From the IMG/VR virus record IMGVR_UViG_3300023180_000475, positions 1 to 21,371 of that record: a DNA stretch of 21,371 bases, one strand, 5' to 3'. The notes beneath the pieces were generated by a model that was not told the origin of the DNA, ran no database searches, and saw nothing but the letters and a program-made list of their open reading frames with translations. Positions within the stretch are counted from its first letter, which is position 1; every line of letters begins with the position of its first letter. The position numbers and the translations under genes were made by a program. Below are positions 5,285-12,533 of this stretch, in pieces. Source of the stretch: a virus.

Positions 5285-6445
5285 ATGAAATTAAATATAT
5301 CAGTTCCCGACGATTCCAACAAATATTATAGTTGTGATATTACCTGCGAAACTTTTAGTTTTCCTGAACTCAAAACCGTTTCTTATATAAGAGCCGCAAA
5401 AGACCCTGTTCAAGCGGGCTTAGAATTATTTTGGAAAAACATTATTTCTCCAAGAAAAAAACGGACTTATCATAGTCTAAGACAGCAAATACATTTTGCT
5501 GACCAGTTTCATCATATTGTGTTCATTGAAGAATGTCCTATTGTTCTTTCAAGAGAAGGTATTCGCTACCACTTGAACGGTAAGGCTTACAGTTTAGCAA
5601 CTATTTGTTCTGCTTTGGCTAGAATTACTTTCAAGGCTTGTTTTGAAAAAGATGGTGCTAAACTTCTTTCTTCTCTTTATTCAACTCTTGATTTACCTGA
5701 AAATGTTCTATATTGTATTGAAAACCGAGCACCTTTTCATTTCTTTGTTGATTTTGAAAAACAAGATGTTCGTTTAAATGTTGTTCAAATTGATGAGAAA
5801 ATGCTGGCTATGGAAATTAGTGATGGTATTTGGGGCGAAATTACTCCTAAGCAATTAGATTCATATTGTAATTTTTATCTTCATGGAAAGAAAAGAGGCT
5901 CTTGGAAGTATCTTTCTCCTAAGAGTCTTTACACTAAATTAATTGGTCGTGAACCCAGCAGTTCTGAGTTAAAGGTTATGATTGCTTTTTTGATGCAAAA
6001 CAGAATGCAAGATATTGTTGATGCTAGAGCATTGGAATTGGTTGCAGATATGCTGGTTCAACACAAAGGTCGTCTTTCTGCTGAGTATGATGATGATGTT
6101 CTTACCACTATTTATATTCGTGGTAAAGACTATGATTGGATGCTAACCAACAACCGATATAAGTCAGGCATTCAAATGGTTTCAACTTATGTTTGGCAAC
6201 CAATTTTTGAAGAATTTAAAGATGAAGAAAGCGGTATAGTTAAAAAAGTTCTTTCTCCTCCAAGTTGGAGAGGCCCAATTTGTATTGATAATATGGCCGA
6301 AGGTTCTCCTTTGGGCGACCAATTCGCAACAAGGGCATTGGCTTTATTAAACGACTTCCACACAATTAAAATAGTGAATACAATTAGGCGGTATCTTACT
6401 GCTGAACCCAATGAATATAGAGTTGATAATGATGAATTGCGATGA
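5285..6445 (+). CDS. Uncharacterised protein, 386 aa (speculative E2-like candidate)
   Basis: No family is recognised with confidence. Residues about 75-100 and 150-190 hold strand-rich segments (HHIVFIEECPIVL, FHFFVDFEKQDVRLNVVQID), followed by helices around 225-260. Residues 325-335 read PPSWRGPICID. The order long helix (245-262), strands (272-302), PP, then G-x-I-C-[IL]-D with C333 and further helices recalls the core of ubiquitin-conjugating (E2) enzymes, but the HPN motif is absent and the match is by eye only. The gene lies between the ubiquitin-like gene and the E1/JAMM genes. It could equally be a replication or virion protein. GTGATAAA precedes the ATG; its 3' end overlaps the start of the TFB gene. 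Confidence 0.7.
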   Translation: MKLNISVPDDSNKYYSCDITCETFSFPELKTVSYIRAAKDPVQAGLELFWKNIISPRKKRTYHSLRQQIHFADQFHHIVFIEECPIVLSREGIRYHLNGKAYSLATICSALARITFKACFEKDGAKLLSSLYSTLDLPENVLYCIENRAPFHFFVDFEKQDVRLNVVQIDEKMLAMEISDGIWGEITPKQLDSYCNFYLHGKKRGSWKYLSPKSLYTKLIGREPSSSELKVMIAFLMQNRMQDIVDARALELVADMLVQHKGRLSAEYDDDVLTTIYIRGKDYDWMLTNNRYKSGIQMVSTYVWQPIFEEFKDEESGIVKKVLSPPSWRGPICIDNMAEGSPLGDQFATRALALLNDFHTIKIVNTIRRYLTAEPNEYRVDNDELR

Positions 6446-7289
6446 ATGTGGTAGCAACGATAATTACTTTGATGAGATTCAAGGTGAAAGAATCTGTAAT
6501 GAATGTGGCCTTGTTCTTGTTCAAGAAATGTTTGAAGAAACTGTCCATATCTTAGATACTGGCGGTAATCTGCAACATTCAGCAGACAAGGGGAAATTAG
6601 GCTCAGTTATTACTGGAAAAGGTTCTTATAAGTTTAATAAGTTTGGTAAAAATAGTGTGATTCCTAAATCCATTCAAAATGGACTTGTTCATTGTAACAT
6701 GGTATTAGCAAATGTAGCACCTAATCTTAACTTAAATGAAAGAGTTGAAAAACTTTACATAGACTTAAACAACAAAGGCATATTTGGCCGAAGTCAATAC
6801 GAAGCAAGAGCAACGGCAGTTGTTTTTTATGCGTTAAGGGAAAATGGAACACCCTACCCATTTAAAGAAGTAATGGGTGAGTTTGAACCTAATTTAAAAG
6901 TAGTAAAGCGTTTGGTTAGAAAAATTAACCAAACCTATCGTAATAGCGCAAACTACATGCCTATCAATCCTCAGTATTTACTTGAACAAACTCTCAATAA
7001 AATTACTGATGATTTAGTATTCAAGCGTCAAGCAATTAAAGTGCTTGAATTTTTTGAATCAAAGGTTGAACAGAATACATTTAACAGAGGCCGTTCTTAT
7101 TATGCTTCTATTATTTGGATTACTGCAAAAATGACTGTGAATACTCAAATTACACAAGTATTGATTACAAAGAAAACTGGGTTTTCTAGATTTAATATTC
7201 GCAGACAAACCAAAGAGATTCTCAGTATGATTGGATTAGAATTAGCCAATCAAGTTAAAGGAAAACAATTAAGTGAACTAGGTGAATAA
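6429..7289 (+). CDS. tfb: Archaeal transcription initiation factor TFB (TFIIB-like)
   Basis: TFB bridges TBP bound to the TATA box and RNA polymerase. The 286-residue protein has an N-terminal zinc ribbon (C4, C7, C23, C26: CDEC...CNECGLVL), a linker corresponding to the B-finger/reader, and two cyclin-like repeats of about 90 residues each; GRSQYEARATAVVFYALRENG matches the first-repeat signature. The length fits the family (~300). The start is taken as ATG 6429 (or 6432) directly before the zinc ribbon; ATG 6411 would add six residues with no better ribosome-binding site. It overlaps the previous gene by 17 bases. A viral TFB could redirect host polymerase to the TATA boxes at 952 and 2184. 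Confidence 0.92.
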   Translation: MMNCDECGSNDNYFDEIQGERICNECGLVLVQEMFEETVHILDTGGNLQHSADKGKLGSVITGKGSYKFNKFGKNSVIPKSIQNGLVHCNMVLANVAPNLNLNERVEKLYIDLNNKGIFGRSQYEARATAVVFYALRENGTPYPFKEVMGEFEPNLKVVKRLVRKINQTYRNSANYMPINPQYLLEQTLNKITDDLVFKRQAIKVLEFFESKVEQNTFNRGRSYYASIIWITAKMTVNTQITQVLITKKTGFSRFNIRRQTKEILSMIGLELANQVKGKQLSELGE

Positions 7290-7290
7290 A

Positions 7291-7614
7291 ATGTTTGAAA
7301 GGGAATGGAATAGAATAGCAAAGAAAGTATATACAAATGCAGTTAATCATGGCTTTTGGAAAGAAACTCCTAATGATGGCGAGCGCATGGCTTTAATTCA
7401 TGCTGAAATTAGTGAAGCACTTGAAGCCCTGCGAGAAGGTAATCCTTCTTCATCAAAGATTATTGAATATAGTAATCTTGAAGAAGAATTAGCCGATGCA
7501 GTAATTCGTATTATGGATTATGCTTTTGGAAAAGATTTAGATATAGCGGGTGCGATTCTCGCTAAGATTGAATACAATCAAAGCCGTGAATATATGCATG
7601 GTAAATCGTTTTAA
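7291..7614 (+). CDS. MazG-like nucleotide pyrophosphohydrolase
   Basis: All-alpha NTP pyrophosphohydrolases of this family hydrolyse NTP or dNTP to the monophosphate and PPi. The 107-residue protein shows the metal-binding pattern ExxE (E39-I-S-E42) and ExxD (E66-L-A-D69) on paired helices, as in single-domain MazG-like phage proteins. The ATG at 7291 is chosen over GTG 7282 because the latter lies within the GGTGAATAA ribosome-binding site. Viral copies are thought to adjust nucleotide pools or alarmone levels; together with the class II reductase it points to control of nucleotide supply. Confidence 0.85.
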   Translation: MFEREWNRIAKKVYTNAVNHGFWKETPNDGERMALIHAEISEALEALREGNPSSSKIIEYSNLEEELADAVIRIMDYAFGKDLDIAGAILAKIEYNQSREYMHGKSF

Positions 7615-7624
7615 GGTGAATAAG

Positions 7625-7762
7625 ATGTGTGAACACGATTGGAAACAGACAGACAGTTATGCTGATACCTTTTGGGAAGGATATGGCGTTGATGCTGTAA
7701 ATTTTGAAGAATTAATAATTGAATACACTTGCACAAAATGTGGAGAAACTAAGGAGGAATAA
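7625..7762 (+). CDS. Small zinc-ribbon protein, 45 aa
   Basis: The protein begins MCEHDW and ends with CTKCGETKEE, giving a CxH...CxxC zinc-site pattern (C2, H4, C38, C41). The ATG at 7625 follows AAGGTGAATAAG. It lies between the MazG-like and E1-like genes, two bases before the latter, and its KEE tail is coded by the GGAGGA that serves as the E1 gene's ribosome-binding site. No specific family is recognised. Confidence 0.65.
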   Translation: MCEHDWKQTDSYADTFWEGYGVDAVNFEELIIEYTCTKCGETKEE

Positions 7763-7764
7763 AT

Positions 7765-8322
7765 ATGAGAAAAGTATTAGTAATTGGAGCAGGCGGAATT
7801 GGAAGTTTTCTAATTCCTACTTTAGATAAAGTCGGACTTTACCGCATTCATGTGGCTGACCCCGATAGCGTAGAAACAAAGAACCTACCTTATCAAAACT
7901 TTAAGAAAGGTCATGTAGGGCAAAATAAGGCTCAAGTAATGATGGATTCTTATGAATCTGTCGCTACTTATAGCAAATATCCTGTTTTGACTGAAAAACA
8001 AATGTCGGGCTATGACCTTGTGATTTGTTGCGTTGATAACTTGGGCGTAAGGCGAACCTTATACAACACAAGCCTTAAATGGCTTGACTTACGAGCGCAG
8101 GGCAGAAATGCCGCCCTTGTGTCGCATAAGGCCGACCCGAAAATGTATGATATGCTCTTAGCAGGTGAAGAAGGTTCATTCAGTTGTCAAGGGGATTCAT
8201 GGGATGGAACAAATAGTAATGTTCATTTTATGCAGGTCGCAATCGCAGGATTAGGCGCACAATGGATTCAAAGATACTTCAATCAAGAAGAAGTAAGAGA
8301 TTATATGGTGGTGAATGTATGA
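7765..8322 (+). CDS. Minimal E1/ThiF-like ubiquitin-activating enzyme, 185 aa
   Basis: Enzymes of this fold adenylate the C-terminal glycine of a ubiquitin-like protein with ATP. Visible motifs: the Rossmann loop GAGGIGS (8-14), DPDSVETKNL (32-41) corresponding to the D-x-D...NL...Q nucleotide-binding segment (the usual Arg is Y43, Gln is Q44), K55 in VGQNKAQV, and D91 in CCVDNLGVRR. C141 in SFSCQGDSW is a candidate thioester cysteine. At 185 residues it is shorter than MoeB/ThiF (~250) and lacks the CxxC zinc pairs. It overlaps the Myb-like gene by ATGA (8319-8322), and a JAMM peptidase follows, which argues for protein modification rather than thiamine or molybdopterin synthesis. Confidence 0.88.
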   Translation: MRKVLVIGAGGIGSFLIPTLDKVGLYRIHVADPDSVETKNLPYQNFKKGHVGQNKAQVMMDSYESVATYSKYPVLTEKQMSGYDLVICCVDNLGVRRTLYNTSLKWLDLRAQGRNAALVSHKADPKMYDMLLAGEEGSFSCQGDSWDGTNSNVHFMQVAIAGLGAQWIQRYFNQEEVRDYMVVNV

Positions 8323-9392
8323 GAAAAAGAAAGATATATACTGATGAAGAGATTGCTCACATGGTTGTAGGCAGAACTCTCAAGAAAACTTGGGAAACTA
8401 TTGCTGATGAAATAGAAGTAAAGTTCGGCTATCGTCGCTCCCCATCAAATCTTTCAATCAAATATAACTCTTTGATTGGATTAGATTTCAGCAATTATTA
8501 TACTGATAAACAAACACAGTTTGTTTATGCCGCTTGGCTAAATAATTTTCCTATGAAGAAAATTATTGCTGGCTTTGAGGAACAATTTCAGCAAAAAATT
8601 AACAAAGATAATGTTGATTTTATCGTGAAACAAATGAATCACGAACAAAAGGTTAAATCAGAATTAACCGAAACAAAAAACAAAATAAAACAAAATATGG
8701 AGATGAAAAAGATGAAGAAAAATGCATGGACAAAAGAAGAAGATGAGCAATTGCTTGCTTGTGGTTCTTGGAAGAAGGCTATGGAATTGGATAATGGTCG
8801 GTCAAGGTCGGCTAAAAACCAGCGATGGTCTTTTCTTCAAAAACAACAAACAAAAAATGGCGTAAAGCGTGGGCGGCTCTCACAGGTTGAATTAGAAATG
8901 ATTCGTAATTGTGAAACCGTTGAAGAAGCAATTGCTCTTAACTTGCGAAAACCAGAAACAATTACTAAGCATTTCTTGTTGCTTAAAAGTGATTCACATT
9001 CTCATAAGGAATGGAAGAAGAAAGAAGCGGTTCTTGCCGTTGAGCCTAAGCAAAAGGTTCATGGAAACAAAGGTAGAAAATATAGCCCTCGCTGGACAAA
9101 AGAAGAGGACTATGACCTCATCTTGAACTTTTACGAACTTTCAATTGACGAAGCCCGAAACCGATTTAATCGGCCATACGGGGCTATCGCAACCCGCTTA
9201 GAAAAGTTGGTTGATAGCACAAAGCCTGAGCATATCTCTATGCTTATGGAGGCTTCTAAGGAAATCAAGGCTCGCAAACAATCGCAAGCCCCGAAGCCAA
9301 AAAAGAGCCGCCGTATGCGTCGTAAGGAGCGAAAACAGGCCAAGAAAACGGCTAAGTTAGAAGCCAAATTGAACCGCCTCCGAGGTGAATAA
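8319..9392 (+). CDS. Myb/SANT-like DNA-binding protein, 357 aa
   Basis: Two segments match the Myb/SANT helix-turn-helix start: AWTKEEDEQLL at about 136 and RWTKEEDYDLIL at about 258, each followed by two more helices (the second ending in PYGAIATRLEKL, the recognition-helix position). A third, weaker repeat may lie at residues 5-50 (KIYTDEEIAHMVV). The C-terminus (from about 320) is very rich in Lys and Arg and should bind nucleic acid. The start at 8319 overlaps the E1 stop as ATGA with GGTGGTGA upstream. Its place between E1 and JAMM genes is unusual; it may be a transcription factor, a genome-binding protein or a target or specificity factor of the modification system. Confidence 0.75.
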   Translation: MRKRKIYTDEEIAHMVVGRTLKKTWETIADEIEVKFGYRRSPSNLSIKYNSLIGLDFSNYYTDKQTQFVYAAWLNNFPMKKIIAGFEEQFQQKINKDNVDFIVKQMNHEQKVKSELTETKNKIKQNMEMKKMKKNAWTKEEDEQLLACGSWKKAMELDNGRSRSAKNQRWSFLQKQQTKNGVKRGRLSQVELEMIRNCETVEEAIALNLRKPETITKHFLLLKSDSHSHKEWKKKEAVLAVEPKQKVHGNKGRKYSPRWTKEEDYDLILNFYELSIDEARNRFNRPYGAIATRLEKLVDSTKPEHISMLMEASKEIKARKQSQAPKPKKSRRMRRKERKQAKKTAKLEAKLNRLRGE

Positions 9393-9394
9393 AC

Positions 9395-9985
9395 ATGGGA
9401 AAAATTAAAGATAAATACTGGAAAGAAATTGAAAACGAAGATGATTCAGGCTACGATGATTGGGTTGCTGAAAATGCCCTCATTGATGAAGCACGACTTA
9501 CTGCTCAACAAATCATTGAAAACCACTTTGAAGAATTGCTTCAAGAACAATTAACTTCTTGTGCTGGCCCAAAAGAAAAACTTCTTGATGTTGCTATGCA
9601 CAACCATAGTTTTCACGACACTATTTGGGAAGCATCAACGGTTCTTTTGCCCAATCTTGAAGTTCAAGTAGTTATTGATGGTAAAAACAATTGTTTCGTA
9701 TCAACAGGAACAGCAGGATATGTTGATTTCTTTCAACCTCCTGTTGGAATGAGTTTGCCTATTCGTTGTTGGATTCATACTCATCCCTTTGGGGCAGCAT
9801 ACTTTAGTGGAACTGATATTCGGACAGTTTCTATTTGGGAACTAAATATGGAATGTGCATATGTTCTTGGTGGAGAAGGCCACTATGGTTTTTGGAATCA
9901 AAAAGAACCACAACAACTTGAAATCTATCGCAACTTTGAATCAGAACAAATTCAAACTTGGAATAAAAAGGAGGAAGAAGAATGA
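9395..9985 (+). CDS. JAMM/JAB-domain metallopeptidase, 196 aa
   Basis: JAMM peptidases are zinc enzymes that cut after the C-terminal glycine of ubiquitin-like proteins. The signature H-x-H-P-x6-S-x2-D is complete: H128, H130, S138 and D141 (IHTHPFGAAYFSGTDIRT). The catalytic glutamate upstream cannot be placed with certainty; E79 or E89 are candidates. An N-terminal extension of about 60 residues is acidic and helical. GAGGTGAATAA gives the ribosome-binding site, and ATGA couples it to the next gene. Likely roles are removal of CY from the ubiquitin-like precursor (2233) and deconjugation. The tail EEEE is produced by the overlapping ribosome-binding site. Confidence 0.85.
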   Translation: MGKIKDKYWKEIENEDDSGYDDWVAENALIDEARLTAQQIIENHFEELLQEQLTSCAGPKEKLLDVAMHNHSFHDTIWEASTVLLPNLEVQVVIDGKNNCFVSTGTAGYVDFFQPPVGMSLPIRCWIHTHPFGAAYFSGTDIRTVSIWELNMECAYVLGGEGHYGFWNQKEPQQLEIYRNFESEQIQTWNKKEEEE

Positions 9986-10269
9986 CAAAGTTTAGAACAA
10001 TTAAAAGTGGGTTAAGCACAGCAAAGAAATACGGAGAAAGACCAATGCGCCGACATGATGAAGAACCATTAGAACCTCATCATATTCGTCATCCTAATGA
10101 CAAAAATGAGCGAAGAACCGATAAAGGTGTTCAATGGGTTAAGAAAGGTGCTAAAAAGACTGAGCGTGAAAAGCGTCTTGAGCAATTTTACAAAACTCAT
10201 GTTTATACTTGGGTTTCAGAAAACCGCCGAGCATGGGTCGCTATTCCTCAATCGGAGGAAGAAGAATGA
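9982..10269 (+). CDS. Highly basic hypothetical protein, 95 aa
   Basis: A small protein rich in Lys, Arg and His across residues 1-70 (KKYGERPMRRH, HHIRHPNDKNERR, KKGAKKTEREKR), then an aromatic segment (YKTHVYTWVSENRRAWVAI) and an EEEE tail. No domain is recognised; it may bind nucleic acid or be a basic substrate. It is coupled at both ends by ATGA overlaps, to the JAMM gene before it and the GroES-like gene after it. Confidence 0.75.
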   Translation: MTKFRTIKSGLSTAKKYGERPMRRHDEEPLEPHHIRHPNDKNERRTDKGVQWVKKGAKKTEREKRLEQFYKTHVYTWVSENRRAWVAIPQSEEEE

Positions 10270-10484
10270 AGGCTTTGGGTAATTATGCAGTAATTAAACT
10301 AGAAAACTCTGTTTCTGCGTCAGGTATTCAGGTTAAAATTGATAGCACAGGTATTGTGCATTCATGTCCTTCTATGCCTGAAGTAGAGGGTAAATTGGTT
10401 CTATTTGATGATAGACACCGTTTTGTTACCCATGATGATATGATTATTGTTTCCGTTGAACATTTGTTGGGTGTGATTGAATGA
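10266..10484 (+). CDS. groES: GroES-like co-chaperonin, 72 aa
   Basis: GroES caps the chaperonin ring. The 72-residue protein starts MKALGNYAVIKLE, like the first strand of GroES, has SASGIQV where the mobile loop precedes the conserved G-I-V, and finishes with GKLVLFDDRHRF...DMIIVSVEHLLGVIE, matching the family's closing strands (...VxIxxxxDILAIVE). It is shorter than the ~95 residues of bacterial GroES, with a reduced loop region. GGAGGAAGAAGA precedes the ATG, and it overlaps the GroEL-like gene by ATGA (10481-10484), the classic pair order. Confidence 0.8.
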   Translation: MKALGNYAVIKLENSVSASGIQVKIDSTGIVHSCPSMPEVEGKLVLFDDRHRFVTHDDMIIVSVEHLLGVIE

Positions 10485-12004
10485 TTTTGAATGGAGAAGA
10501 AGTAAAACAAAAGTTGCTACAAGGTATTAACTTGGTTGCTGATACTGTAAAACCTACTCTTGGCCCTCAAGCCAAAACTGTTATTTTGCAGGGTAATCCA
10601 CCAGTCGTCATTAATGACGGAGTAACTATTACAAAGTATGTTTCCCATGATGACCCTTATGTTCAAATGGGTGTCCAATTAGTTCAAAATCTAGCAAGTA
10701 AAGCACAAGAAGGTTCAGGTGATGGAACGACTACTGCTTGTATTCTTGCACAGGCTTTTTGTAACGAATTGATGAAAAATGAAGAACAATTGACTACTCA
10801 CGACTTTAATCTTCTAATGGAATCTCTTCGTGAACAAACTATTAATTTCTTAAATAGCATCTCTATTGAAGTTAATGACAACGATATTATGAATGTTGCT
10901 ACTATTGCGGCAAATAACGACTCGGCATTGGGTGAATTGATTCAAGAAGCATTTAATACGGTTGGTCGTGATGGAGTTATTACTGTTGAGGAATCTAACA
11001 ATTACCAAACTCAACTAATTCTTCGTGAAGGTATGGAGATTCAAGAAGGCTATCTTAGCCATCTTATGTGTAATACAGAAAGTGGAAAAGTAGAATTTGA
11101 TAATCCCGTTGTTTTCATGTCAAATATGAGCCTTCGTCATTTCAAGGACATTATGCCTTTGCTTGAGTATTCAGCAAGTCAAAGCCGACCACTTTTAATT
11201 ATGTGTAAAGGAATGGATGGTTCGGCACTTAACAATTTGATTATGAATCTAATCAATAAAACTGTTGAATGTGCAGTAGTTATGTCTCCTAACTTCGGAG
11301 ATGCTCAAATTGATGAGTTGTCGGATATTCAGTCTTTGATAGGAGGTAAAGTCTTTGTTGAAGAGAGTAAAGACGACTCTAAACTTTTTACTGAAACTGA
11401 TTTGGGAACTTGTTCTAAGGTTATCATTACTAAGGAAACTACGACTTTTATCGGTGGAGAAGGTAATACAGAAGAACGCATTAAATCTCTAAAACAACAG
11501 GCTCAAGAATTAAAGGGACATGATTTGGCTCGGATTAAAGCGAGAGTCTCTCGTCTAAAGGGAGGTATTGCTACCATTAAGGTTGGTGCTTCATCTTCAA
11601 TTGAAATGCGTGAAAAGAAAGAAAGACTTGATGACGCACTTAACGCAACAAAAGCCGCTTTAGAAGAAGGTATTGTTGTTGGTGGTGGTGTTCCGTTTAT
11701 TCGTCTTGCTTATGCAATTGAAGCACCAGAATGGTTTAGAAAGTCGGTTGTTAAGCCCTATCGTGTTTTGATGGACAATGCAAACTATACCGAGCAAACA
11801 AGAGTCGTTGAGTTTGAAATTGAAAAGACAATTGATGGGACAAACCCTAATTGGGGTTTCAATGCAGTTTCATGTCAGCATGAAGATTTGTTTAATGCAG
11901 GGGTCTTTGACCCTGTGAAGGTTTCTAAGAATAGTTTCTTAGCGGCATTATCAATTGCTCAGTTGTTTTATTCAACAGATGTAGCAGTATTAGTGGAGGA
12001 ATAA
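10481..12004 (+). CDS. groEL: Group I chaperonin (GroEL/Cpn60-like), 507 aa
   Basis: ATP-driven folding chamber. Group I features: VKPTLGPQAKTVI (23-35), INDGVTITK, EGSGDGTTTACILAQAF (ATP-binding loop near residue 80), and a C-terminal equatorial block RVSRLKGGIATIKVGA, MREKKERLDDALNATKAA and EEGIVVGGGV that holds the conserved catalytic Asp. These match bacterial GroEL, not the archaeal thermosome. The length is about 40 residues below the usual ~545 and the C-terminal GGM tail is missing, with LVEE instead. The adjacent GroES-like gene is co-translated. It may fold virion proteins; the divergence of the apical domain (190-370) suggests specialised clients. Confidence 0.93.
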   Translation: MILNGEEVKQKLLQGINLVADTVKPTLGPQAKTVILQGNPPVVINDGVTITKYVSHDDPYVQMGVQLVQNLASKAQEGSGDGTTTACILAQAFCNELMKNEEQLTTHDFNLLMESLREQTINFLNSISIEVNDNDIMNVATIAANNDSALGELIQEAFNTVGRDGVITVEESNNYQTQLILREGMEIQEGYLSHLMCNTESGKVEFDNPVVFMSNMSLRHFKDIMPLLEYSASQSRPLLIMCKGMDGSALNNLIMNLINKTVECAVVMSPNFGDAQIDELSDIQSLIGGKVFVEESKDDSKLFTETDLGTCSKVIITKETTTFIGGEGNTEERIKSLKQQAQELKGHDLARIKARVSRLKGGIATIKVGASSSIEMREKKERLDDALNATKAALEEGIVVGGGVPFIRLAYAIEAPEWFRKSVVKPYRVLMDNANYTEQTRVVEFEIEKTIDGTNPNWGFNAVSCQHEDLFNAGVFDPVKVSKNSFLAALSIAQLFYSTDVAVLVEE

Positions 12005-12006
12005 AT

Positions 12007-12138
12007 ATGGTAGATGCTCTAAATATGTTATTGGATAATGAAATTGTAAGAATGACCGTTGTTTATGCTGATGGCTCGTTGGCCATTTTCCTTAGACAAA
12101 AGGACGGAACTTTTAGTGTAGAAAGGAGGCATTCTTGA
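12007..12138 (+). CDS. Small hypothetical protein, 43 aa
   Basis: A 43-residue frame with helical N-terminus (VDALNMLLDNEI) and a strand-rich middle (VRMTVVYADGSLAIFLR). It starts two bases after the chaperonin stop with GGAGGAATAAAT as the ribosome-binding site, and its stop overlaps the next ATG (TGATG). A perfect AGGAGG near its end serves the next gene and codes for the RR in ERRHS. Function unknown. Confidence 0.6.
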   Translation: MVDALNMLLDNEIVRMTVVYADGSLAIFLRQKDGTFSVERRHS

Positions 12139-12533
12139 TGAAAAAAGCAATAACTGTGACTTTACCCGCACCTCACAAAGCAAGGGTTAAATGCCCTATT
12201 TGTGTAGGCAATAAATGTAAAGTCTGCGGAATGACTGGAGAATTAGCAATTGAAGTTGCGCCAAAAATCCCCATTCAAAGAGCACATATTATTAAATATG
12301 TTGTTGAAAATATTCATGAAGTAGCGAAAGAAATAACCAAAAAATATGGTTTAGTTCCAGAAATCAATACTTCTGAAGTCTTAGAAGTTAATCAAGGACA
12401 ATTTGAAGTTGTTCAAGTTTCTAGTCTAGGTGGTGTTTGTTGGGTTGTGAATCGTTTGGATGATTTAGATACCCCAAGATATTTTACATCAAAACAGGAA
12501 CTTGATAAGTTTAAACAGGGGTGGATGAATTGA
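12138..12533 (+). CDS. Zinc-finger protein (DnaJ-type cysteine repeats), 131 aa
   Basis: Residues 19-37 read CPICVGNKCKVCGMTGEL, with CPIC and CKVCGMTG resembling DnaJ-type CxxCxGxG repeats arranged as one compact zinc site. The rest is an unrecognised alpha/beta region with a helical stretch (HIIKYVVENIHEVAKEI) and strands (FEVVQVSSLGGVCWVV). AGGAGG (12123-12128) precedes the ATG. It is the last gene of the chaperonin-containing run. It could assist folding, but no J domain is present. Confidence 0.7.
   Translation: MKKAITVTLPAPHKARVKCPICVGNKCKVCGMTGELAIEVAPKIPIQRAHIIKYVVENIHEVAKEITKKYGLVPEINTSEVLEVNQGQFEVVQVSSLGGVCWVVNRLDDLDTPRYFTSKQELDKFKQGWMN

Noticed and set aside
7765-8322. The E1-like gene as a thiamine or molybdopterin biosynthesis gene (ThiF/MoeB)
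   Set aside because: No thiamine or molybdopterin genes are present, the zinc CxxC pairs are missing, and a JAMM peptidase and GG-ending protein are nearby.
8455-8478. An 8-bp inverted repeat (CAATCAAA/TTTGATTG) in the Myb-like gene
   Set aside because: About two such stems are expected by chance in a window of this size, and its position has no evident meaning.
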